Shown one piece after another: positions 6,322-10,546 of a DNA stretch of 10,546 nt. Numbering within the stretch: the first letter of the stretch is position 1; the number at the start of each line of letters is the position of its first letter. The position numbers were made by a program, and so were the translations under genes. The notes under the pieces are model-generated. The model was given only the letters and a program-made list of their open reading frames with translations. It was not told the origin of the DNA and did not search any database. Source of the stretch: Bacillota bacterium (lineage in GTDB: Bacteria > Bacillota > Clostridia > Christensenellales > CAG-138); assembly GCA_023461495.1 (NCBI GenBank), contig JAEYLA010000199.1:1-10546 (forward strand). Direction: 5' to 3'.

Positions 6322-6350
6322 TTGACGGAATTTTTGTGCAAAAGAAAACT
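6322..6350 (+). promoter_or_regulatory. Possible CIRCE-overlapped promoter, plus strand
   Basis: TTGACG at 6322-6327, a 17-nt spacer, then AAAACT at 6345-6350 directly before CIRCE. The -35 is good and the -10 poor (three of six). The start would fall inside CIRCE, the classic HrcA arrangement, and the transcript would run toward the DUF3006-like gene. Confidence 0.25.
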
Positions 6351-6377
6351 TTAGCACTCTTAATGTTAGAGTGCTAA
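6351..6377. promoter_or_regulatory. CIRCE operator (HrcA binding site)
   Basis: TTAGCACTC, nine bases, GAGTGCTAA: both half-sites match the CIRCE consensus with the exact 9-nt spacing. The two flanking bases on each side are also symmetric (CT and AG). HrcA binds this site and releases it when GroE is titrated by unfolded protein. It sits between divergent genes, so the target strand is not fixed by sequence alone. Confidence 0.95.
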
Positions 6378-6396
6378 AGCAACGTTGTTTCCCCGT

Positions 6397-6425
6397 TTGC
6401 TTTGCCGGGGCGCATACGGTATACT
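6397..6425 (+). promoter_or_regulatory. Promoter upstream of the DUF3006-like gene
   Basis: TTGCTT at 6397-6402, a 17-nt spacer, then TATACT at 6420-6425 (five of six). The start would be near 6432, a leader of about 22 nt. It is 20 bp downstream of CIRCE. Confidence 0.45.
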
Positions 6426-6453
6426 TTTAAAAAACGCGAAGGCGGAAGATTTT

Positions 6454-6624
6454 GTGAATCCAATCGTTTACCGGCTCTTAAAGCTGCAGGGCGATTACGG
6501 ACTGCTGCAGATTCCGGGCATACAGGATACCATACTGGTTGCCCGCGCTTTTTTGCCCGAAGAAGCGGATGAAGGCGATATCCTGCTGTATGAAGACCTT
6601 TCCTACCGCCTTGCGAAACCGTGA
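6454..6624 (+). CDS. Small DUF3006-like protein
   Basis: This 56-residue protein starts at a GTG (6454-6456) with AAGGCGG 8 nt upstream. The pattern VYRLLKLQGDYGLLQIPG, a short linker, then ARAFLPEEADEGDILLYED resembles the DUF3006 layout: a small beta-rich fold with an early G-D and a later LP..A.EGD motif. The biochemical function of that family is unknown. A TTG-initiated longer reading from 6385 crosses the promoter and is rejected. The gene lies 18 bp upstream of the metallopeptidase and is probably cotranscribed with it. The family match is from memory of the pattern and is moderate. Confidence 0.65.
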   Translation: MNPIVYRLLKLQGDYGLLQIPGIQDTILVARAFLPEEADEGDILLYEDLSYRLAKP

Positions 6625-6642
6625 ACCTGTGGGACACCGCGC

Positions 6643-7323
6643 ATGAACAACACTATGCCAAACATTGACCAACTGGTGCGCTCCAGGCGGCGCACCATCG
6701 GTTTGACCATTACGCAAGAAGGCGCGCTCATCGTACGCGCGCCTTTACGGATACCGCTTACCCAAATCCAGCAGGCGGTATCCGGAAAAACGGACTGGAT
6801 TGTAAAGAAGCAGGCGGAACAGCTTGCCCGCCTGTCCCAGAAACACGCCCACACCTATCAGGCGGGCGAATCGTTTCTGTTTTTAGGCGAACGGTATACG
6901 CTCCACTACCGGGCCAACATCCCCGCTGTGCACACTGAGGGCAACGCGCTGCTGCTGCCCCCCTGCCCGCCGGAACAGGCAAAGAAGCTGCTGACAGCCT
7001 GGTACCAGCGCCAGGCGCGCAATGTGTTTTATGACAGGCTCACCTATTACGCGCCCCGCATGGGCGTAACGCCGGGGGTGCTGCGCCTTTCCTCCGCACG
7101 GGGCCGTTGGGGCTCCTGCGGGCCGACAAACAGCATCAACCTTGTCTGGCGGCTCGTGATGGCGCCGCTTGGAGTGATTGATTATGTTGTAATCCATGAA
7201 CTTGCCCACATCAAACGCCGCGATCACTCCCAGACATTCTGGAAACTCGTAGCCGATACCTTCCCCCAATACCGGCAGGCAAGGCAGTATCTTAAGGAGC
7301 ATGGCGCGGCGCTGGAGCTATAG
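6643..7323 (+). CDS. YgjP-like zinc metallopeptidase (M48-type, DUF45)
   Basis: The product has 226 residues and no signal peptide or membrane segment. The N-terminal half is a beta-rich region (RRRTIGLTITQEGALIVRAP at 15-34) ending in GERYTLHYR. The C-terminal half has the family signature RGRWGSCGPTNSINLVWRL at 153-171 and the zinc site H185-E186-L-A-H189, then RRDHSQTFW with H195. This is the YgjP/DUF45 family, related to SprT and WLM proteases; substrates are not established. The ATG at 6643 has only GGGA about 10 nt upstream, so initiation may be coupled to the DUF3006-like gene ending 18 bp before. An in-frame ATG at 6655 is possible. The nearby CIRCE site would make sense for a protein-quality-control protease. 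Confidence 0.88.
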   Translation: MNNTMPNIDQLVRSRRRTIGLTITQEGALIVRAPLRIPLTQIQQAVSGKTDWIVKKQAEQLARLSQKHAHTYQAGESFLFLGERYTLHYRANIPAVHTEGNALLLPPCPPEQAKKLLTAWYQRQARNVFYDRLTYYAPRMGVTPGVLRLSSARGRWGSCGPTNSINLVWRLVMAPLGVIDYVVIHELAHIKRRDHSQTFWKLVADTFPQYRQARQYLKEHGAALEL

Positions 7324-7355
7324 GCACAGATAAAATGCTTCGGTGAACGTTTTGC

Positions 7356-7374
7356 GGGCGAACGCAGTTCGCCC
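7356..7374. repeat. REP-like palindrome
   Basis: GGGCGAAC, a GCA loop, GTTCGCCC: a perfect 8-bp stem followed by CTA. It has no T-run and is not a terminator. It lies in the 164-bp gap between the metallopeptidase and YjbQ genes. A second GC-rich imperfect dyad (GGGCGCCCTGTGGTAGCCC, about 7423-7441) lies about 50 bp further on and looks like a degenerate relative in the opposite orientation. No other clear signal is seen in the gap. Confidence 0.5.
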
Positions 7375-7487
7375 CTAGAATGTCTCTGCAATATGTTTTG
7401 TTTTACGCGCACCATCCGCAGGGGCGCCCTGTGGTAGCCCGTGTGTTTGCGTAATGATCGACCGTATGATAGAACGGAGAATTTGAT

Positions 7488-7904
7488 ATGAAAAGCTTTC
7501 GCAAGGAACTGCACTTTCACGTGCCCACCCGCCGCGGCATCCTCAACATCACGCCGGAGGTGGAGCAATGCGTCAAGGAAAGCGGCGTAAAGGAAGGGCT
7601 TGTGCTGGTTAACGCCATGAACATCACGGCAAGCGTATTTATTAATGACGACGAAAGCGGCCTGCACAGCGATTATGAACGCTGGCTTGAAACGCTTGCG
7701 CCAGAGAAGCCGTATGACCGGTATGCGCACAACGGCTATGAGGACAACGCGGACGCGCACCTCAAGCGTACCATCATGGGGCGCGAGGCGGTCGTTGCCA
7801 TTACCAATGGAAGGCTCGATTTCGGCACCTGGGAACAGCTGTTTTATTACGAATTTGACGGAAAGCGCAATAAACGCGCGCTTGTAAAGATCATCGGGGA
7901 ATAG
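7488..7904 (+). CDS. YjbQ family protein (UPF0047), secondary thiamine-phosphate synthase type
   Basis: The product has 138 residues, the family length. The signature is complete: TRRGILNITPEVEQCV at 14-29, NITASVFINDDE at 45-56, then H81-N-G-Y-E-D-N-A-D-A-H91 followed by LKRTIMGREAVVAITNGRLDFGTWEQ at 92-117 and FDG at 123-125. Family members form trimers with a conserved histidine-rich pocket; the E. coli relative YjbQ has weak thiamine-phosphate synthase activity, and the native role is uncertain. The ATG has GGAGA 7 nt upstream. No thiamine genes are near. Its stop is 9 bp from the stop of the convergent EAL-HDOD gene, with no hairpin between them. Confidence 0.93.
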   Translation: MKSFRKELHFHVPTRRGILNITPEVEQCVKESGVKEGLVLVNAMNITASVFINDDESGLHSDYERWLETLAPEKPYDRYAHNGYEDNADAHLKRTIMGREAVVAITNGRLDFGTWEQLFYYEFDGKRNKRALVKIIGE

Positions 7905-7913
7905 CGTTTTGTT

Positions 7914-9152
7914 TTAAATGGGCAGCTGCTGCTGCCAATGGATGGCCTCAAGATACAGCTTCATCACTGCGTTCTGTTCCAGTCCGACCTCCGCAATCTG
8001 CAGCGCAAGCATATCCCATCCGGCGTCCTCGAGCATGCAGACAATGCGCAAATACGGCGAGAGTTCCGTTTCCTTTTTGAGCAGCGTATCCTTTACAATG
8101 GGCAAAAGCGGCAATCCCTGGAGAACGCTCTCCATGCTCTGATTAACGATCACATCAAGGCTTGAAAAAATGCCCACAAACAGGCCCTGCCCCGCAAGTT
8201 CATCCTTGCCGTTTGCATTGCACAGCAGCGACATCAGCTTGCCGCGGATGATGGAGTTTTTAATCATCTCCCTGTTCTCCGCGGATTGGATGCCGCGCAG
8301 GAAGAGCAGGTAGATCCAGCCCGTCAGCTCCGTGGTGCCGATCTGCACGAGCGCCTGCTGGATGGACTTGACCGGCTTGCCCGACGAGAAATAGGCGGAG
8401 TTCGCAAGCTTTAATAGCTTATAGGAAAGCCCGGTATCCTGCTCGAATATGGAGGCAATCGAGCGGAAATTCGGCTCCTCCCGGCTCAACTCCTCCAGGA
8501 TATGGGCCGTATTACTTTTGAACGTATCGATATCCCGCGCGTTGATCACCACGGGTTTGCTGAAGTAGTAGCCCTGAAACAGCTTAAAGCCAAGCTTTTT
8601 TGCGCGCTCGAACTCTTCTTTTGTTTCAACGCGCTCGGCAAGCAGCTGCACGCGGTTGCGGTGCTTGCGCAAAAATTTCATCTGCTCCGGCGTTGGGTCT
8701 AAGGGAAACAGCACCTTGATGATATCCACCATATCGATCAGCGCCTCTGTCAGCGCGTTGACCGGCTTAATGACATAATCGTCCAATGCAAGAATATAGC
8801 CAAGCGCTTTTAAGTGCCTGCAGGCAAGCAGCACTTCCTCTGAAATGCACACGCGTTCGAGTATTTCGATGACCACCTTTTGTCTGGGCAGGAGCTTGGG
8901 AACATCCATCAGCAGCAGCTTTTCAGAAAAATTGATGAAGCCGCGCGTATTTTCAGTAAGCTCATTGAACCCCATGACGAGAAAGGAGTTATTGATCACC
9001 TCTACCGTAGAAGCGTTATCGTCCTCGCCCTCATAAAAATTGCTCGTTCCCTTGCGGTACAACAGCTCATACCCGTAGAGGTTGCGTTGCAAGTCAAAAA
9101 TAGGCTGCCTGGCTACAAATACGTCCATTACACCGTCGTTTTCCCCTTCCAT
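7914..9152 (-). CDS. EAL and HDOD domain signalling protein (YuxH-like)
   Basis: The product has 412 residues. The first 200 form an EAL (c-di-GMP phosphodiesterase-type) domain and about 205-395 an HDOD domain, with no membrane segment. In the EAL part, E29 (YELLYR), N74 (FINFS), E96 (VIEILE), D124-D125 (LDDY), K146, E173 (LAERVET) and Q193 (FQGYYFSKP) are present. The DFGTGYSSL-type loop is replaced by DDYVIKP, and the usual K-x-D aspartate is gone (IIKVLF), so catalysis is doubtful and a binding or regulatory role is more likely. The HDOD part includes LSYKLLKLANSAYFSS, typical of the fold. I use the ATG at 9152 with AGGA 5 nt upstream; the internal Met9 (MDVFVARQPIF) is where many relatives start. 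The promoter at 9182-9209 is overlapped by a repeated motif. Confidence 0.9.
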   Translation of the reverse strand: MEGENDGVMDVFVARQPIFDLQRNLYGYELLYRKGTSNFYEGEDDNASTVEVINNSFLVMGFNELTENTRGFINFSEKLLLMDVPKLLPRQKVVIEILERVCISEEVLLACRHLKALGYILALDDYVIKPVNALTEALIDMVDIIKVLFPLDPTPEQMKFLRKHRNRVQLLAERVETKEEFERAKKLGFKLFQGYYFSKPVVINARDIDTFKSNTAHILEELSREEPNFRSIASIFEQDTGLSYKLLKLANSAYFSSGKPVKSIQQALVQIGTTELTGWIYLLFLRGIQSAENREMIKNSIIRGKLMSLLCNANGKDELAGQGLFVGIFSSLDVIVNQSMESVLQGLPLLPIVKDTLLKKETELSPYLRIVCMLEDAGWDMLALQIAEVGLEQNAVMKLYLEAIHWQQQLPI

Positions 9153-9181
9153 ATCATTCCTGTCATGTATATGTTCGTCTT

Positions 9182-9209
9182 TTTATAAACTATCATTACC
9201 ACAAATCAA
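9182..9209 (-). promoter_or_regulatory. Promoter of the EAL-HDOD gene
   Basis: On the minus strand TTGATT, a 16-nt spacer, then TATAAA. The start would be near 9175, leaving a leader of about 22 nt. The -35 lies inside the proximal copy of a 12-bp direct repeat. Confidence 0.5.
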
Positions 9210-9244
9210 ACAATTGCCGTAAAAAACCTGCGAATCAAACAATT
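9204..9244 (-). repeat. Two direct repeats over the EAL-HDOD promoter
   Basis: AATTGTTTGATT occurs twice on the minus strand (9204-9215 and 9233-9244), 29 bp start to start. The match extends to CGGCA before each copy, with two extra bases (TA) in the distal one. The proximal copy covers the -35 box. This is the layout of a tandem operator, but it could also be part of a repeat element. Confidence 0.55.
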
Positions 9245-9314
9245 ATGCCGGCATATCCTGCCCTTTTCCTGCATTATGGGGGATAGAAGCAGGAAGAGGC
9301 AGATATACCGGCAT
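9245..9314. repeat. Long imperfect hairpin
   Basis: The arm at 9245-9272 pairs with 9289-9314 over about 25 bp, with one mismatch (9252/9307), two single-base bulges and one wobble. The outer seven pairs (ATGCCGG) and the inner seven (TTCCTGC) are perfect. The 16-nt loop (9273-9288) contains ATGGGGGAT. No T-run follows on either strand, so this is not a simple terminator. Confidence 0.7.
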
Positions 9315-9326
9315 GATATGATAAAG

Positions 9327-9388
9327 GGCGGCGCGCCAAACGCCTGTTTCCTTAACGGCGGTGTCCCGCCTGTTTGGCGCCCGCCGCC
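9327..9388. repeat. Second GC-rich hairpin
   Basis: GGCGGC plus GCGCCAAAC (9327-9341) pairs with GTTTGGCGC (9372-9380) and GCCGCC (9383-9388): 15 bp with a CC bulge at 9381-9382. A smaller GGCGG/CCGCC dyad (9357-9370) lies within. On the plus strand the stem is followed by AATTGTTTTT, so it might terminate weakly in that direction. Confidence 0.6.
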
Positions 9389-9390
9389 AA

Positions 9391-9419
9391 TTGTTTTTGC
9401 TGCCACCGTACTCTATATA
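9391..9419 (+). promoter_or_regulatory. Possible promoter of the sigma-factor operon
   Basis: TTGTTT at 9391-9396, a 17-nt spacer, then TATATA at 9414-9419. The start would be near 9426, giving a leader of about 134 nt. That leader includes an inverted repeat at 9440-9465 and a small TGGGC-TTT-GCCCA hairpin near 9505-9518. Moderate hexamer matches only. Confidence 0.35.
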
Positions 9420-9439
9420 CACGGAATACATCCCCCATT

Positions 9440-9465
9440 GGGACAGTGATTGCATGTTTTGTCCC
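9440..9465. repeat. Inverted repeat in the sigma-factor leader
   Basis: GGGACA and TGTCCC are separated by 14 nt. This could be an operator or a leader stem; nothing in the sequence decides. Confidence 0.3.
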
Positions 9466-9559
9466 TGTATGTAATAATTTTAATATCTTGCCGCACCGCT
9501 TTGGGCTTTGCCCAGGTTGTCCGGCGCTGCCCCGCACTAAACGTGACCAGGAGCATTCC

Positions 9560-10102
9560 ATGCCTTTTATTGCAACAGGGGAAAACGTTACGCAATTGTT
9601 CATGCGGGTGCACCGTGCGCTTGAAAATCTTGCGCTCACTTACGTGCGCAACCGCGAGCAGGCAATCGATATCGTGCAGGACACCATCCTGATCATGCTT
9701 GAGAAGGAACGCACCTTTGAAAGCGAGGCTTCCTGCGTATGCTATATGAAGCAGATCGCGCGCAATCTGTCAAAAAATTATTTGCGCAAAACTGCGGACA
9801 TGGAATTGTGGGAAACGCTTGACGATGTCAGGATAGAAGAAATCGACCAGTACGATATTGTGGAATCAAAGCTCACACTGCAGCGCCTGCTGCTCAAATA
9901 TCCTCCTGAAATCCGGGAGGCGTTTATCGTCCATGTCATAGACGGCGAGCCAAGCCGCGTGCTTGCGGAGCAGCTCAACCTCAAGCATGATACACTGCGC
10001 AGGCAGTTTTCGCGCATGAAACAGGAGCTCATAGATACTTATTCCAGTAAGATTAACAAAAAAACCCTGTTCCTTCTCCTGTTGTCTGTCCCATTTGACT
10101 AA
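9560..10102 (+). CDS. ECF-type sigma-70 family RNA polymerase sigma factor
   Basis: The product has 180 residues. Region 2 spans about 12-80, with the typical core-binding helix EQAIDIVQDTILIMLEKE at 33-50 and CYMKQIARNLSKNYLRK at 61-77. After a linker, region 4 spans about 106-158, with PPEIREAFIVHVIDGEP and the DNA-binding helix-turn-helix around VLAEQLNLKHDTLRRQF at 134-150. There is no region 3, as expected of the ECF class. The ATG at 9560 has CAGGAG 6 nt upstream; the frame stays open upstream to 9374 but that part is not sigma-like. The last 14 residues (KKTLFLLLLSVPFD) form a short hydrophobic tail that is unusual in this family. The next gene, 35 bp downstream, is a single-pass membrane protein and probable anti-sigma partner. 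Confidence 0.88.
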   Translation: MPFIATGENVTQLFMRVHRALENLALTYVRNREQAIDIVQDTILIMLEKERTFESEASCVCYMKQIARNLSKNYLRKTADMELWETLDDVRIEEIDQYDIVESKLTLQRLLLKYPPEIREAFIVHVIDGEPSRVLAEQLNLKHDTLRRQFSRMKQELIDTYSSKINKKTLFLLLLSVPFD

Positions 10103-10137
10103 TGGTGGCGTGTATTGTTTAAGGAGGAGGGGCGCGC

Positions 10138-10546
10138 GTGAAATGGAATCGATTAAAAAGGCGGATACGCCTCAAACCGGATCTTATTGACCCATACCGC
10201 AGCATCAGCCACCGGGAAGCGCGCCGTATCTGGCGCAAAGAAGGGAGGCCCGGTGTTTTTGAGGTTTTGGAAGGCGCGCGCAAGAAGGCCGGGAAAACGC
10301 CCGAGGAATGGGAAGCGCTCACCGGCCTCAGGCAGAAGCAGGCTTATCCTGCCCCGGGCGCAGCGGTGCGGCGCTGGACGGTTGCCTGCGCAGTTGTGTT
10401 GCTCATAGGCGCGTTCCTGGCCTTTACCGCGCCCGGCCGTGCCTTTGCCGCGAAGGTTTATCAGACGTTTACGACGATTGCGGAGAATATCCTGAATATC
10501 CGGGCAACAGAAGAAAGGAACACATCGGATGTTGAGCCGAATGCAG
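10138..10546 (+). CDS. Single-pass membrane protein, probable anti-sigma factor, cut by the window end
   Basis: The frame is open from a GTG at 10138 to the window edge (136 residues). The start is supported by AAGGAGGAGGGG ending 8 nt or less upstream and by the spacing to the sigma gene. The first 79 residues are strongly basic and soluble (NRLKRRIRLK, HREARRIWRKEG, EGARKKAGKTPEEWEAL). A hydrophobic segment follows at about 80-97 (WTVACAVVLLIGAFLAFTA), then PGRAFAAKVYQTFTTIAENI, so the rest would be extracellular. This layout and the position after an ECF sigma gene match membrane anti-sigma factors of Firmicutes, often ending in a DUF4367- or DUF4179-like domain. That domain would lie beyond the window, so the family cannot be confirmed. 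Confidence 0.7.
   Translation, partial: MKWNRLKRRIRLKPDLIDPYRSISHREARRIWRKEGRPGVFEVLEGARKKAGKTPEEWEALTGLRQKQAYPAPGAAVRRWTVACAVVLLIGAFLAFTAPGRAFAAKVYQTFTTIAENILNIRATEERNTSDVEPNA

Noticed and set aside
9245..9314. The long hairpin as a bacterial SRP RNA or a standard terminator
   Set aside because: The conserved SRP tip sequence is absent, and neither strand has a T-run after the stem.
9206..9455. Two short minus-strand frames (66 and 70 residues) in the non-coding region
   Set aside because: They run through the hairpins, lack ribosome binding sites, and their sequences look like translated repeats with no domain.
9153..9559. A c-di-GMP riboswitch upstream of the EAL-HDOD or sigma gene
   Set aside because: I looked for the conserved GEMM-type core and tetraloop-receptor pattern on both strands and did not find it; the hairpins here have a different layout.
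1..10546. CRISPR array, tRNA or rRNA genes, transposase or defence-system genes
   Set aside because: No regularly spaced repeats, no cloverleaf-like segments and no protein of those families were seen; all longer genes have ordinary metabolic, stress or signalling assignments.

Overview
The window reads as ordinary chromosome of an anaerobic, low-oxygen-lifestyle Firmicute of the Clostridia type, with an estimated G+C in the mid-50s. The reasons are strong AGGAGG-type ribosome binding sites, a perfect CIRCE (HrcA) operator, a clostridial-style Mrp with an N-terminal cysteine cluster, a CmpB-family membrane protein, a YuxH-like EAL-HDOD protein, and sigma-A-like promoters. There are no tRNA or rRNA genes, CRISPR arrays or transposases, and I see no complete undescribed defence or mobile system.

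Layout. Positions 1-3256 are all on the minus strand: a partial YdcF/SanA-type membrane protein (1-397), a CmpB-family membrane protein (554-940), N-acetylglucosamine-6-phosphate deacetylase nagA (998-2113) and UDP-glucose 4-epimerase galE (2237-3256). A terminator hairpin lies between nagA and the cmpB-like gene, and its descending arm is also that gene's ribosome binding site. galE is divergent from the Mrp/NBP35 Fe-S carrier ATPase (3472-4320, plus), which ends in a terminator. Next, on the minus strand, come thioredoxin trxA (4509-4823) and a Crp/Fnr regulator (4913-5584). Between those two is a 19-bp palindrome of Crp/Fnr type, placed at about -41 of a trxA promoter that lacks a -35 box.

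Positions 5773-7323 hold a small heat-shock protein (minus) and, divergently, a DUF3006-like small protein with a YgjP/M48-type zinc metallopeptidase (plus); CIRCE sits in the space between. After a 164-bp spacer with REP-like hairpins come the YjbQ protein (7488-7904, plus) and a convergent EAL-HDOD protein (7914-9152, minus). The right end has an ECF-type sigma factor (9560-10102) and a single-pass membrane protein cut by the window end (10138 onward), most simply a sigma/anti-sigma pair.

Working together: the centre is a stress and redox neighbourhood (Fe-S assembly, thioredoxin, a cysteine-bearing Crp/Fnr sensor, Hsp20, a metallopeptidase). The left is amino-sugar and UDP-sugar metabolism. 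The right is signalling. The most unusual stretch is the 407-bp non-coding region 9153-9559. It packs two direct repeats over a promoter, a roughly 25-bp imperfect hairpin, a second 15-bp hairpin, a loop complementary to a site 150 bp away, and possible terminal inverted repeats.
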